Of a stretch of 64,000 bases of DNA, positions 1 through 11,095 are shown in pieces; the first letter of the stretch is position 1, and every line of letters begins with the position of its first letter. Location of the stretch: positions 35,731 to 99,730 of the forward strand of contig CAJNDS010000643.1 in NCBI GenBank assembly GCA_905221605.1, in the 5' to 3' direction. Both the position numbers and the translations under genes were made by a program. Origin of the DNA: Symbiodinium natans (taxonomy: Eukaryota; Sar; Dinophyceae; Suessiales; Symbiodiniaceae). Below the pieces are notes generated by a model. It had not been told where the DNA came from. It ran no database searches and saw only the letters and a program-made list of their open reading frames with translations.

Positions 1-3000
1 TGCCCTTCACCCTTACGAATCTTCCTCTCCAACGGCGCTCTGTAAGGTCGAAGCGGACGAGGTATTCGATCCAGAAGGCGGATACCGGAGGAGAGGTTCA
101 CTGCAAGCAAATTGCTCCCTTTAACCCTGAACAGGGGCAACCTCCACAGTTCTCCATTGTTCCTCTGTATCAAGCAGGTGAACGACTTCATGTCCTTCAA
201 CAAACCCAGGGTGCTCTGCGCGAATAAGGATAGAAGTAGGGGCGTTTCGCTCCCAGAGGTCACGTGGCAATCAAGGATACCGGGGACTAGCGGGTCCTTA
301 CCATCCTCCTTCTCACCCTGATACTCGCATTGAATGCAGAAGCACAGACGTCGATCGCCCAAGGTCTTAGTCATCCCACCAAGTCCTCTGAACTGAATGC
401 CTTCTTGGCTCAACCAGGGGAATTCGAAACCCAGTTTGGCCAGTTTCATCTGGGCGTTGTCACACCATCTCTCCCCGCAAACTGAGCTATTCGCACCATC
501 ATCCAAGACACCCCAAATATCCTCATGATCGTAAATATCCACTTCCGCAAGGGTCAACGGAACCACCGAGGATAGGGAGTTGGTCTTCATGGACATGTAC
601 GCTGCGCTTTCCCCATCTGTCCTTCTCCGGTCTTGCGAGCCGGAGCCAGCTGCCCGTTGCGGTGCAGCTCTCGACATCTCGCCAGGCGACGCTCTGACGG
701 ATGACGGAGATTCCTGAGATACCACTGCTGCTTCCACGATATCATTGAGGATCTCATGTAAGTCCTTCGGGGAAATCCTTGGGTCGTCAATACCCTCGAC
801 ATTCTGGGCCACTAGACAATCTTCAACTTGGGACCTGAACTCATCCAACAATGTCATGGTCTGCGTTGCATCCAGGCTTGCCTCATCGAGCACATTCCTA
901 GAGATGTTCGAGATGAGATCAAACGAAGCCGAAGTCGCAGTCTCAAGTTCCTGCGCAGCCTGACGCCTGATTCGGGCTTCTGCTTGGGGCATTTCATCTA
1001 TCACATGACCACAATCCTTACAGAAAGTCTTCATGATGGCCTTGTTCGAGCCCAGTCTACTGGTGTTTGCATGCCTGCACAATGTGGGGTCCTTCTTCTC
1101 GAAGGTCTTCTTCTCCTTAAACACCTTTCCACACACCCTGCAGGTCTTCACTGTCACGTAGGCATTTGTCCCCACGTACGAAAAGTTGGTGCATGTCTGA
1201 CAACTCACAGGCAAAGGGGGATTTGGGGGCTTGCTTTTGGCTGTCACATGGGAGGATGCTGCTGGCACCGCAACACTCTGCTGGGCTTGCGCTCCAGGCA
1301 TTTGCGGCACCTCATCTAGAGGGATGTCTCGCCTCATTACCTCCATGCTTTCCTCATTCACGATGTAGTAATTCTGAACCCAATTCAGAAATGCCGCCAA
1401 ATCCCGAGATCCCGCCGATTTCAAGGAACGTCCCCAGATGACATATGCAGTGTAGCGATGAAGAACCTCCTCGAAACTAAGCCCACGATGCTGGCCAACA
1501 GTGAAGACACGGTCCCCACCGGGAGGCATCGTGTCTCGAGCGGCATTCCTGGCTGTCCTTGAAGCTCGAGCGCCTTCCCTGCGATAGGCCATGTACGCTT
1601 TAGGGCTACCTTCTGAGGGGCCACTGTCAATGTACACACACTCCATGTCATCCTCGCTCTCACTAGTCACTGGAACTGCCATGAAAGCTTGCTTTGTTCC
1701 CGACTTCGATCCCTTGGAATCTCCCTTGGACTTGCCCTTGCCATCCGAACCGGACTGTGAAGATCGACCTTTGGGGCATTGAGGATCCCCGCTCCAATGT
1801 CCTGTTTGCCCACATCGCAGGCAACGGCTCTTAGCCTTGAGTTCCCTGAGCTTCTCTTTCCTCTCTTCAACTGACAATTGCAAGCGACTGCGCACTACCG
1901 GAAATCCTTTTCCCTTGCCACCGGATGATCCTTTACCCTTACCTGCCTTGCCCAATGCAACATGAGCCGCACACTGCAACTGAATCGCTTCGCCCGTGGC
2001 CTCGGGAAAGCTCTCGTAGTCGCAGTCCTCCATCGCATTCAAGGCGACGGCAACCTCGCTGTCGGAAACGATCACGTCCTCCTCGGAAGGAGCATATCCT
2101 GGTGAACCACCTGGCTGATCAGTCCAAGCGTTCCACCCCACATCTTCGGCATCTTCCTGTGCCTCATCTTGGTACCACTCATCAGCGTAATGATCATCTG
2201 CCCTATGTTCTTGCGATACATAGGCTGAATCAATGACATCACTCACATAAGCGGTTGTCACTGACCCTGGTGAACGGCTCCCAAACTTGCCTGATCCCTT
2301 CGACTGCCATCTGCGGGTATCTCTATCGAAACCAGGGCTTCGAAGGGGTGTTGAATCAAGTAGTTTGTTCCCCCGCAAGTGAATCAACCCATGATGCTCG
2401 GTCATGATCTTTGCGTATGTCTCAAAATCATGGGCACCGCCTGAACAAGCCTTCACCATCAACTGCTGATCACGTGACAACCCGCTCAACTCGAGCAACA
2501 ATTCTGCTCTCAAACTATCCGACAGAGATATCCTCGGATCGAGCTGCGTCATCAAGGTCCACCATCTGCGTCTCCTTCCTATATAGGAAACAACTGATTC
2601 CCCGTCCTGACGACTCAAAGGACCTCGAATGGCTTGCCCACTGCGAAACAAGGCCTGGGCCTCCAAAGTTCCTAGCGGGAAGACCATTGCCTTGATCTCG
2701 GAGATCAGGGTCCTTAGCCCACCGGGTCCTGACAGGGTCGCGATTCCAATGTCCTTAGCCTTTTGGAAGGCGTCTCCTCTGAGACCCTCCATGACGCGAA
2801 GAACAGTGTCCACAGCCCCATCATCCCCGTCTGAGCTGCTCTCGTGCGCAACCACACTGGCCGCTGGCGAGTCAGGGACAGGAATGGTGGGTCTCCCTGA
2901 CGCAGCTGCCGGTCTCCCGGCTACACCACCTTCGGCTGGAGCACTCGCTTCCGCCTGAGGTGTTCTCTCCTCTCTTCCTTGCTCAGGACCGCCTGACGAA

Positions 3001-3203
3001 AACGAGGTGTCTTTCTTCTCTCTCTTCTCCTTCTTCTTTCGGCGCTTCTCCTGCTGCTCATGCGCCGCAATGCGTAGCTCGGTTCTGAACTCCCATTCAT
3101 GGTAGTCAGCAGGGTTTCCGTCGAAAATGAACACTCCATTCTTTGTGACACTGGGCGTTGAAGAATACGCTTTGTTTCGGAATCTGAGGCCTGCAACTGT
3201 CAT
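1..3203 (-). CDS. gag-protease part of a copia-type polyprotein (partial, runs off the left edge)
   Basis: An open frame of 1067 codons starts at the ATG at 3203, the first Met after a stop at 3219-3221, and continues without a stop to base 1. Residues 1-60 include a Lys/Arg/Glu-rich stretch. A gag-like helical region follows, then a Gly/Lys-rich linker and a zinc knuckle with Cys461, Cys464, His469 and Cys476. The last spacing is six residues where retroviral knuckles have four. A second Cys cluster (nt about 1000-1205) has four Cys/Cys or Cys/His pairs: CQTC, CRVC, one C..H and CKDC. A retropepsin-like motif, Leu-Asp-Asp-Gly-Ala-Asn, has its first Asp at residue 901; the second Asp stands in place of the usual Ser or Thr of DSG/DTG. 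Gag packages element RNA and the protease matures the polyprotein (family knowledge). The extra Cys cluster is not part of a standard copia gag. Confidence 0.8.
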   Translation of the reverse strand, partial: MTVAGLRFRNKAYSSTPSVTKNGVFIFDGNPADYHEWEFRTELRIAAHEQQEKRRKKKEKREKKDTSFSSGGPEQGREERTPQAEASAPAEGGVAGRPAAASGRPTIPVPDSPAASVVAHESSSDGDDGAVDTVLRVMEGLRGDAFQKAKDIGIATLSGPGGLRTLISEIKAMVFPLGTLEAQALFRSGQAIRGPLSRQDGESVVSYIGRRRRWWTLMTQLDPRISLSDSLRAELLLELSGLSRDQQLMVKACSGGAHDFETYAKIMTEHHGLIHLRGNKLLDSTPLRSPGFDRDTRRWQSKGSGKFGSRSPGSVTTAYVSDVIDSAYVSQEHRADDHYADEWYQDEAQEDAEDVGWNAWTDQPGGSPGYAPSEEDVIVSDSEVAVALNAMEDCDYESFPEATGEAIQLQCAAHVALGKAGKGKGSSGGKGKGFPVVRSRLQLSVEERKEKLRELKAKSRCLRCGQTGHWSGDPQCPKGRSSQSGSDGKGKSKGDSKGSKSGTKQAFMAVPVTSESEDDMECVYIDSGPSEGSPKAYMAYRREGARASRTARNAARDTMPPGGDRVFTVGQHRGLSFEEVLHRYTAYVIWGRSLKSAGSRDLAAFLNWVQNYYIVNEESMEVMRRDIPLDEVPQMPGAQAQQSVAVPAASSHVTAKSKPPNPPLPVSCQTCTNFSYVGTNAYVTVKTCRVCGKVFKEKKTFEKKDPTLCRHANTSRLGSNKAIMKTFCKDCGHVIDEMPQAEARIRRQAAQELETATSASFDLISNISRNVLDEASLDATQTMTLLDEFRSQVEDCLVAQNVEGIDDPRISPKDLHEILNDIVEAAVVSQESPSSVRASPGEMSRAAPQRAAGSGSQDRRRTDGESAAYMSMKTNSLSSVVPLTLAEVDIYDHEDIWGVLDDGANSSVCGERWCDNAQMKLAKLGFEFPWLSQEGIQFRGLGGMTKTLGDRRLCFCIQCEYQGEKEDGKDPLVPGILDCHVTSGSETPLLLSLFAQSTLGLLKDMKSFTCLIQRNNGELWRLPLFRVKGSNLLAVNLSSGIRLLDRIPRPLRPYRAPLERKIRKGEG

Positions 3204-3373
3204 GCCCAAACTCCTTCGTCAGATCCAGTCACTGAACAAACCAACTGCTTTGCTGTTCTGCGGAAAAACGTTGCCCCGATCTTACGATTCGAGGACTTCT
3301 CTTCTCACACTCCTCTCAAACACAACCAGTCCAAAGGCCAGCTGGAACTACCCCCTGCACAATGAGGGGAGCA

Positions 3374-3385
3374 GCTCCGCTACCA
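3374..3385 (-). promoter_or_regulatory. tRNA primer-binding site of element D
   Basis: On the minus strand this reads TGGTAGCGGAGC. It is identical to the site next to the 5' LTR of element A (33253-33264). It is complementary to a tRNA 3' end ending in CCA and resembles the initiator-Met site TGGTATCAGAGC used by many plant copia elements, with three mismatches. It lies upstream of the gag ATG, as expected for first-strand priming. Confidence 0.65.
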
Positions 3386-4739
3386 GTTAGCGTTCACTCG
3401 CGCTTCGGACTCTACCTTTTCTGCCACAGCTCAAGGGCCCTTCGAGAGGTAACAGCAACAGCAAACAGAATGTACAACATGCAAACTGCTGCTGCTCTCA
3501 GAACTACACATGAAAAAGGCACGCACTCAAGCTATACATGCAAGAATCGAGGTGATATTCACACAACTTGGAGCCTTGAAAGCAGGCTACGCAGCAGGAC
3601 ATGCACGACGTGACCATGGCTATTGAACAAGAACATCATCGTTTGCGGTGCCGCAATTCGCTTGTGCTTATGCCGCTTGTCGCCGTGCATTCTTTCTTTT
3701 TCAATCCTTGCTGTTGCTATTTAAACAACATTCTTTTCTGTGACATGTTGCGAACATGGAGATGTGCATGGCTTGTTGTGGGCACTTAGCTTGCATATGT
3801 CGGTCAGAGGTGCAACGGCGCCCTGCAAACGGCATGTGCAACCGTTGTGCACTGTACGTCCTGCTGTTGTTTTGGACCCTCGGCGTAGCAGAAGACGAAA
3901 CACGGTCTTATTCAGCCTTGTCTCGCGGCGGGTGCCCCCCAACCCCCTCGCTATAGATGGGGAGGAAAGGGCTAAGCAATGCGATAGAAGACTCCGTCCC
4001 GCGATGGCATTGACTCTTTGCCTTGGTAAGATTCGCAGCGTGACACATTTTCAGAGAGGTGCAACCCGAGTCCGCGGGCAATGTTTTGAATCCAGCGGTG
4101 TAATTGTAAACGCTTGCGCATGCCGCCTCGGCAGCCGGGCCGGCCCCAGGACAGGAAAGGAGGAAAGAGGGTTTCTCCAAAAAACGGGGAGGAAGGGTTC
4201 AGGTCCGGGGGAGGTTAAAGCGGTTAAGGGCGTCTAAGGTCCAGGGTTTGCAGCTCCTCCAAGCGAGGGGGGGGGGGTCCCACAGGGCGAGGGGGTTCAG
4301 GGGTTGCGGTTCGTCTTCCTCGGTTTCGTGCCCGATGTTTCGCGCTCAAGGTCTAGGAGAGCTTTGGGATTCTCGGCAGAGGCGAAGAGCTCCAAATGCG
4401 AGTGATTCCCACAGAGCTCAACTTCCAAGAATCTTTCGGTGCTGCTCACGATACTCACCGGATCAGGTGAAGCTCTGAGTAGGGATAAGCAGAGGATAAG
4501 AGCTTTACAGGATAAGAACCTTCACAAACGCCAAAGCGTTGGACTGTACAAGGTGCAGCATGGACTGCATAAGAACACCCAAGCGCATCGCCAGTGCCTG
4601 TAGCCCGGGATCGGGTGCATCTGTGCTGTTTAATGGCACGGCCCTCATCGTACTCATAACCGTCATGGCAGATCGCCCATCGTCAAAGGCCGTGAACGAC
4701 TCGGACAAATCAAAAGCAAAAGGCTCCACAATCTGGATA
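3386..4739. other. non-coding stretch, probably holding the 5' LTR of element D
   Basis: No convincing gene is visible. By position, the first few hundred bases should be the 5' LTR of element D, but without the other LTR its ends cannot be set. A G-run sits at about 4268-4276. Short open frames here have no recognisable domain. Confidence 0.4.
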
Positions 4740-7582
4740 TCATGGGAAGAGATTCCCAGGGCCTCTGACCAATGCAGGCTCCACGCGGGCGAGGTCCGGG
4801 TCCACCTCCACCATCGCCCGCACAACGGTCTGCACAGTCTTGAGGAAAGGAACGTCTACCGACTTCAAAAGCTCTTGGTCGTAGGAGTAGGCAAGCCCCT
4901 TCGAGTTCGGGGGGCCGGCTCGACCCAACAGCTGCAAGCCCACTGGCTTTCCCGCTGGGTCCAAGCCCACCGGGACCATCATCTTCGGCAGCGGTATGTG
5001 CTTCATGGACAAGGTATGCATGAAGATCAGGTCGATGGAAGAGAACTCAGCGTGCGATGCAACCTCACCACTGATCATGTCTTTCACCTGGTGTTCACAG
5101 TTGGAGGATGCCATGCAGTCATACGTGGCAGTGTGGAGCAAGCCTGGGATGAGAATCACATCAAGGCGGGCCTCATCAAAAAGCCGATTCCAGGCATCGA
5201 GCCCCTCCCGGCGCAGCTCTTGCAGAATGAAGCTGAGCTTTGCTTCGCTGACATTCGTCGAGAACTTCACCATGTGGGAAAAGGGCGTATGTCCTGCTCC
5301 GGCGTTCTGCACATCTGCAATCACATCCGCGATGCCTGCTCCAGCGCCCAAGTATTCGTGAATCCTAGGCTGATCTCAGAATGGGTCAAGTCTTGAATGC
5401 AAAGCTGTAGTGGTGCACAGACCTCAAACCGCAAAACTGAAGTACAAAAACCGGCAAAACATTCACATGCGTCTGAGGAGCCACTGAGCTACCTGACCCA
5501 TGAAAGTTGAAAAAACATGGCGGTATGGGCTCACCACCTGGGTGCAAGCATCAGGCTTTGGGCTTGAGGGCTTTGGGTTCATGCGGAGTATGCTTGTCGG
5601 GAGCGAGGAACTGGATAGGTTGAGTTTGCGGGTTAGGGGTGATCTGGAAGAAATTTCTGCAACCTGAAGGACTGACCTCCAGTTCCAAATCCGCGAGCGC
5701 TTGCACTTTGGAGTTCTGAGAGCGAAATAGATGGCTGTGACTCCACGAAGTCCCGGTGGGTGCACTCCGAAGCATGCTCCGGGAAGCTGCCAACTCACGC
5801 TTTCGCCCAGGTCCGGCGCGCATTCCGTACTGGAAAACGGTTCCGTGGGTTGCTGCTGAGAGTTGCAGCGTTGTGTGTCGGGAAATCAAGGCACCGGGGC
5901 GCACTTGGGTGTGTTGTTCGGTTCCTAACAAAATCTTGTGACACATTGCCCTGAGATTGGAGATCCTCTTGAAGTCCAAAACCCTAAGAACCCCAATACT
6001 CAACACCTAGCAACCCCAAGCGAATAATTCGACCTCAACACGTGTAGCAAACGTTTCCGGCATCGCTTCACCCTTTGCGCTTCTTGTAGGTTTTTCAGTG
6101 CAGCACGTCGTGACATGCAGCGCACCCCCCCCCTGCATCTTCACATGCCTCGAGGTTTCCGGGTCCGTTCAACCTTCCCCCGGTTCAGCCGACACCGGTC
6201 GTGAAAACCTGTATTCCGCGGTGGCAGAGTAAAACCCTCTGTTTGCACGAAGACACTAGAGCTGCGAAATCTGCTGAGTGAGAAGTAGTCACACAAAAAA
6301 AGGTATACATGCAATGACAAGTTGCTTCGTCCCCCATCTTCGTCTGGAAGAAGGCCTTGGCAAGCACATTCTGCCCGTCCTCCGAAGGCCACTCCTCCTC
6401 AACGAGCGTGGCACCAGCTCGGCGTAGTGCTGACTTGGCAGCCTCATACTTGGCCATGACCTGCTTCGATGGCATGAAGGCCTTCGGGTACTACGCATAG
6501 CTGAAGGGATTGTCTCCATCAGCTGGCACGTAGGCCTCCACGAAGGGATATCGAGGAACACCGATCCGCAGGTCGGCAACTTGCTTGGCCGGGACTGTGG
6601 TGTGGTCATAGTCGCTCAGGGCTGAGTCGACGAGGAGGATGTCCTCCATGCTCCGGGCGTTAAGCCCAAGCTGGTCCAGGATCAGAGACATCCCTGGATT
6701 CCCGGTGTTTGAATAATGGCCGCGAGTGGGATCGTAGCCAAAGTTGCCGTTGGAGAACGCAGGGGAACGGGTGGATCCACCGGTGTCCTCGGTGACAGCT
6801 ATAGGTGCAAGACGGGCTGCCACTGCCGAACCGGCCCCGCCACTTGATCCGCCACTGGTGAGCAAACGGCCATGGGGGTTCATGGTGCAACCGTCCGCGT
6901 AGTTACATGTGACCAAGGAAGCAGCAAACTCTGGCACGTTCGTTTTCCCGAAGACAATGCCGTGCTTCGACAGAACAATCTTAACGAAGTCTGCATCATC
7001 TTTGGCACGCATGTCATGAAATATCCCAACTCCCGCAGATGATACGAAGTCTTTTGTCGCCATCGTGCCTTTCATAGGAATTGGTAGCCCATAGAGCGGA
7101 GATATGGCATCCACACCAAGAGTTTGGGCTTTGACGTCAAGGTCCTTGGCGGCTCCTATTACCCTCTCGGTCCATGCAGGATCATTGTCCCAGTTCATGA
7201 ACTGGTTCATGTCCTTGTAGTGGCGTGTCCTTTTGATCAAAGAGGAAACGTACTCCTCACAAGTCACCTGCTTGTTCCGACGGGCGGCAACGTACTCAGT
7301 GGCGGACCACCGGGCAAGCTCCCGGTCTCGTTGGCTCATGTCCGGCGGGGGCGACAGCGAGGGTAGCTCTCTCCGAAACCAGTTTGCCGTCTCGTTCTGG
7401 CTGAGTCCCAGGGGAGGAAAGCTAGGATTCCAACGAGTTCCGGGCGCGCAGGTCTCTGATGTTCCCAGGGCATTGGCCACAAGAAGTGCGAGAAAGCTTC
7501 CAAAGATCATAACGCAAAGCTGGCGACAAAGCAAAAGCGTTCGGGCGGAAATGCTGAGGCAAAGCATGAAAAAGGCGATCAA
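4740..7582 (-). CDS. amidase-signature family protein, intron-split, with an in-frame TAG
   Basis: The enzyme family hydrolyses amide bonds with a Lys-cisSer-Ser triad. The first exon starts at 7582 with a hydrophobic N-terminus (a second Met at about 7510 would give a cleaner signal peptide), suggesting secretion or ER entry. It shows PMKGT with the catalytic Lys (about residue 171), the Gly/Ser signature TSGGSSGGAGS (about 244-254) and DTGGSTRSP (about 270) with the nucleophilic Ser. The frame is stopped by TAG at 6491-6493, but the same frame continues at once with a plausible amidase sequence to about 6325. An intron of about 950 bp follows. The last exon runs from about 5376 to the stop at 4740 and contains the usual C-terminal PVGLQLLGR segment. 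The total fits a family length near 600 residues. The TAG may make this a pseudogene; readthrough, editing or sequence error are alternatives. Exact splice sites are unresolved. Confidence 0.75.
6491..6493 (-). other. in-frame TAG inside the amidase coding sequence
   Basis: On the minus strand the codons around here read Ser-Tyr-Ala-TAG-Tyr-Pro-Lys-Ala. Both sides are in one frame, so this is a substitution-type stop rather than a frameshift. Upstream and downstream residues both read as amidase. Confidence 0.7.
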
Positions 7583-8227
7583 AGCAAGGTTCGGCCTCTG
7601 TTTGGGTTAGTTCTGGTTATTTCGTTGCCCAAGCCCCGAAATGCTCACCAGTGCTAAGATGCTGGTGATGCTGGTAATAAATACGGCACCATGATCACAA
7701 AACATGCTCTGAGGGCATGAATACTGAGTGCTCGTGCTCGCGGTGGTGAATTCGAGCAGTTTACCAACAGCAGACGAGGCTACAGCAGGCACGCAAACCA
7801 CCAGCGCCCTTCGACGCGAACCTCAAAACGTAATACCAAACTCAACTCAGGTTGCACATGAAAGTGCCCAAACTTTGTTGCACTACGGGTGTTTTTTGAT
7901 GGATCATCTCGACCCCCCCAAAAAAACCTTTCAACAGAAATGACACGACTTGCGCAGCATCAACATCACCATGCAGCGAACATTGCACCGACCGCCACAG
8001 CCTAGCTTCCATTTTCGCCATCTTGGCCAAAGGTCAACAAACAAAATGACCACCGCATCTGGAAACTTGCAATTTTCTAGTCTAATTCCTGTGAAGAAAG
8101 GTGGCCGCGCTTTATGCTGCGGTCAAGGCACCGGGGACACGGCCGCGATCAGCTGGCACACCCACGGACTATCTACGAAGCTTTATAGCGATATCATCAT
8201 GATCAAAAAACGACATGTGCTTGCAGG

Positions 8228-8377
8228 ACGCTTGGCAGACACTCTTGAGATCCTTGCGGCTGCAACCCATCGCTGTATCTTGCAGAGTCCAGCGCCCTCG
8301 AGTTGAGATCAACACAATCACGCTTTGTTGAGTTCTGCACGACTGCAATGTAGCAACGACAGTATGGCAATACTGGA
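8228..8377. repeat. direct repeat, left copy (partner 11504-11650)
   Basis: About 150 bp beginning 'gacgcttggcagacac' recur at 11504-11650 in the same orientation with scattered substitutions and small indels. The two copies flank the cPLA2-like gene. They could be ends of a segmental or non-autonomous element, or a dispersed genomic repeat. Confidence 0.7.
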
Positions 8378-8536
8378 GGATGATCTCCTGTGGCTTGCGG
8401 ACCTCATGCGGCAGGACGCTCCTCGGCCTGCCAGACGCGAGCGTACACCAGGGAGGGCAAGAGCTCGCTCTCCGAGAAGTCGCTGGCAAAGCACAGCGCG
8501 ACTACCTGAGCAGGCATCCCTGTCAACTTCATGTCC

Positions 8537-8574
<38 letters not shown>

Positions 8575-8604
8575 GCAGCAGCAGCAGCAGCAGCAGCAGC
8601 AGCC
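8537..8604. repeat. CAG/CTG trinucleotide microsatellite
   Basis: About 21 CAG units lie almost uninterrupted, with one CCG interruption near 8573. No supported gene crosses it. Confidence 0.9.
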
Positions 8605-8837
8605 CCGCAGTCCACGTCGCAATCATTTTGGCGACGCACTGCCCCCTACGGGGGAGTCGAGAATATGTCTGAGAATTTCCTGCAGACATAAATGAACTCA
8701 ATGCTGCTCGATTGGCTAGTGCCGAAGGCAAAACGCAGCTCTGAGATATGCTCTAAGGCCCCAAGCGGGGAAAAGTGCGGTCAAAGCATTAAACAAATTT
8801 AAGCGCTTTGCTGGAGTTCTCAGGGCACACAAGGCGC

Positions 8838-11095
8838 TCAGCGCCAATGGCGGTGGCGAAATCCATGAGGCCGGGGGAAGCCTGAGCGAGCATAGTACGA
8901 CGTGTCATCGGCATTCGTAGGGAGAGGCGTCGACGACTTTGAGCGAGCATGGTACGACTTCTTGTTTCCGTTCATGCAGTCCTCGATGTCCTCACGCATC
9001 TGCAGCATTTCCCACTCTGCCTGCGCCGCCTTGAGGTTGGCCTGCTGAGGCGAAATCGCAGAGGGATCGATGCCAACTTGGTTAGGCTGCCCTTGGGGGT
9101 AGGTGGGCTGCAGAAAGGGCCAGCCAGATCTGCCGGTGAGGCCGCTGGTAAAGCTGCCATTCTGGATCATGGTCCGGGTCTCTTCCGGAAGCAAGGCTTC
9201 CCAGGCGGGCGACTGCTCTTGGAAGACAAAGAGGACACGGATCTTCTGGCCCGCTTCAATACCCCAGTAGATGTTCTGAACAGTCGTCAATGTGGCGCTG
9301 GCCCTCACAGGCTCCCCGTTGTCAAAGCTCTCCTGTATCTGGCAAAGTAGCGGGAACAGGCTGCCAGGCTCGAAGATCTGCCTCGGGGCAGACTCGAAGC
9401 CAGGCAAACTCGACTCCTCGGGAATAGTGAAGTTGATGAGCTGTCCTTCTCGATGCCCCAGAGTCGAACTTCGACGGGCGGCCGTTTGAGCCACGCAGCC
9501 CATGCACTGAAGTTGGTGATCTTGAGGGACCCGCAGTCCAGGAAGTCAGAGATGAGCGGGATTGGAGTCGTCTGCACTCGTGCATCCCCACCGTATTGAA
9601 TCCCGGTCCCCGTCAGACCCATGAAGCACTCGGCTCCGCTTTGAAGGGCGTGGACGATACCGTTGCCGGTTCGGCCATTTCCGTTGAAGACGTAGTGCGA
9701 CTTCTCCTGCACATCACCCCTCCCAGGCTCGGCGACTGGCCAATAGACCCTCTGCTGATTCACGGGATACGGATCCGATGGGTCACGTGTTTGTCCTGCC
9801 GCGGTGAGCAAGCCATCCAGGATGTTAAGGAGCCCAGTGGTTTGATAGACGACGGCCGTGTCATAGTCGTTCGAGGCTATGGCAACTGCGTCCTGCAACG
9901 TGAACAGGGCCGCGTTCCCTGCGTTGCTCTCCGTGAAGTTGCTCTTGGCCTCCGCCGTCTTGCCCTGCTGCTCCTGGCTCTCCGCCGGAGCCATGGTGGA
10001 CAAGCAGCCAATGGAGTCCACCACGCCCCCGCCCAACACGACGTCCTCTTCTGGAGCCTCACTCGAGTTGATCGGCTGGTAGTCGAAGCTCTTGAAGATC
10101 GGGTCGTAGGGGAAGAAGGGAACTCCGCACTGGTCAGGGCTGAGCCAAAAGTTCGGCGTATTGGGTGTCAAAGGGTACTGACCTGTTGGGGGCCCAAGCG
10201 CCCCGGTGATGACGTGGCTCCGCACGCTCGTCCTCTGGATGGTCAGGTTGCCGGACATGTCCAGAGCCGGGTTCTGGCTCGCCATCCTCTGGAGGTGCGC
10301 CTCGTCCAAGGCCCAGACCTGGTTCTGGTTCAGCAGATGCTCTTTGCAACCGGCGGGCAATGGTGGCAATTGCAGGGCAGCCATGGCTGTGGCCTCGAAA
10401 TTTGGGACCACGCTGAATCCTAGCCCAAACAACTTCCCATTGAGGCCGAAGGGGCAAAGGTAGTTCAGAGCGATGACCGTCTCAAAGAACTCAGCATTCG
10501 ACACCGCCGGCAAGCCCAAGAGGGGACTTGAAGCCGCCGCAGCATAACCGATGGACGCAGCAACTGGGTAGGTCATCACCTCGAGAATCTTCCCACTGGG
10601 ACTTGCGATGTTTGCAAGAGTCAGATCTGCAGGGTTTGTGGGGGGGCCGAGGAGCTCCTCCAACGTGAGGCCCTTTGCGTAGAGCAGGGGTGCGGTGACA
10701 AGCCCAGCGCCTTCAACCATCTGATCGATTTTGTCCAGGAGGCCCATCCGATTCAAGGCACGGAAGTAGCCAACTTCCCGCGCGGCGCCTGGATTCGCTC
10801 CACCTCCCAGGAGGATCGAGGTCTTGATGCCCTTTGATAGCAACGAGTTCTTCTCACAGTCCACTTGAGACACTTTGAACACCACAGCACCCCCGCTCTT
10901 GCTGTTCTTGTTCTCCGTGCTCTTGCTGTCCGACTTGCCGTGCTCCTTAACGGCCTTAACGGCCTTAACGTGCAGAAACTGCACCTCGTCACCCTCAGCG
11001 CAGGCGTTGCACTGCTGCTGCGGCTCCGCGCCCAAAGCTATGACCGAAAGCGCCAACGACGAGAAAACTCGTCCAAGCGCCATGGCTCCAAACAC
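8838..11095 (-). CDS. cPLA2/patatin-like fold protein with altered catalytic residues, frameshifted
   Basis: The frame starts at 11095 with a short hydrophobic N-terminus suggestive of a signal peptide, then a Lys/Ser-rich stretch. From about residue 90 it resembles the cytosolic phospholipase A2/patatin fold: an oxyanion-like LGGGANPG, then an Ala-Leu helix and a 'MGLLDKIDQM' segment. The expected G-x-S-G elbow reads VEGAGLVT, with no Ser. A later VVLGGGVVDS corresponds to the usual DGG box with the Asp lost. The family hydrolyses acyl esters of lipids, but this copy lacks the visible Ser/Asp dyad. The first frame carries the sequence to about 9445; the coherent sequence then continues in another minus frame (to the stop at 8838) with no splice signals evident, implying a one-base loss. 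It may be a pseudogene or an assembly error. The fold assignment is tentative; the gene itself is well supported by length and composition. Confidence 0.55.

Larger units (their letters stand above)
1..3385 (-). mobile_element. Ty1/copia-like LTR retrotransposon D, 5' half, cut by window edge
   Basis: This minus-strand element is read from its primer-binding site (3374-3385) through a leader of about 170 bases into a gag-protease frame that leaves the window at base 1. Integrase, reverse transcriptase and the 3' LTR would lie to the left and are not visible. The 5' LTR should lie immediately right of 3385, but its extent cannot be fixed without the partner LTR. The order gag, CCHC knuckle, aspartic protease is that of Ty1/copia and of the other elements in this window. 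The frame is unbroken for its whole visible length, so this copy may be recent. Confidence 0.8.
7583..8837. other. spacer between two genes; CAG array and one copy of a 150-bp repeat
   Basis: No gene is recognised here. The stretch holds the left copy of a direct repeat (8228-8377) and a CAG/CTG trinucleotide array (8537-8604). The long homopolymer frames across the array (Ser, Ala, Leu or Cys runs) are artefacts of the repeat. Confidence 0.5.

Noticed and set aside
8318-8731. Leu-, Ala-, Ser- and Cys-run proteins at the CAG array
   Set aside because: These are translations of a trinucleotide repeat in several frames, with no supported gene around them.
9596-10423. 275-codon plus-strand frame
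   Set aside because: It is antisense to the well-supported cPLA2-like gene and has shadow-like composition.
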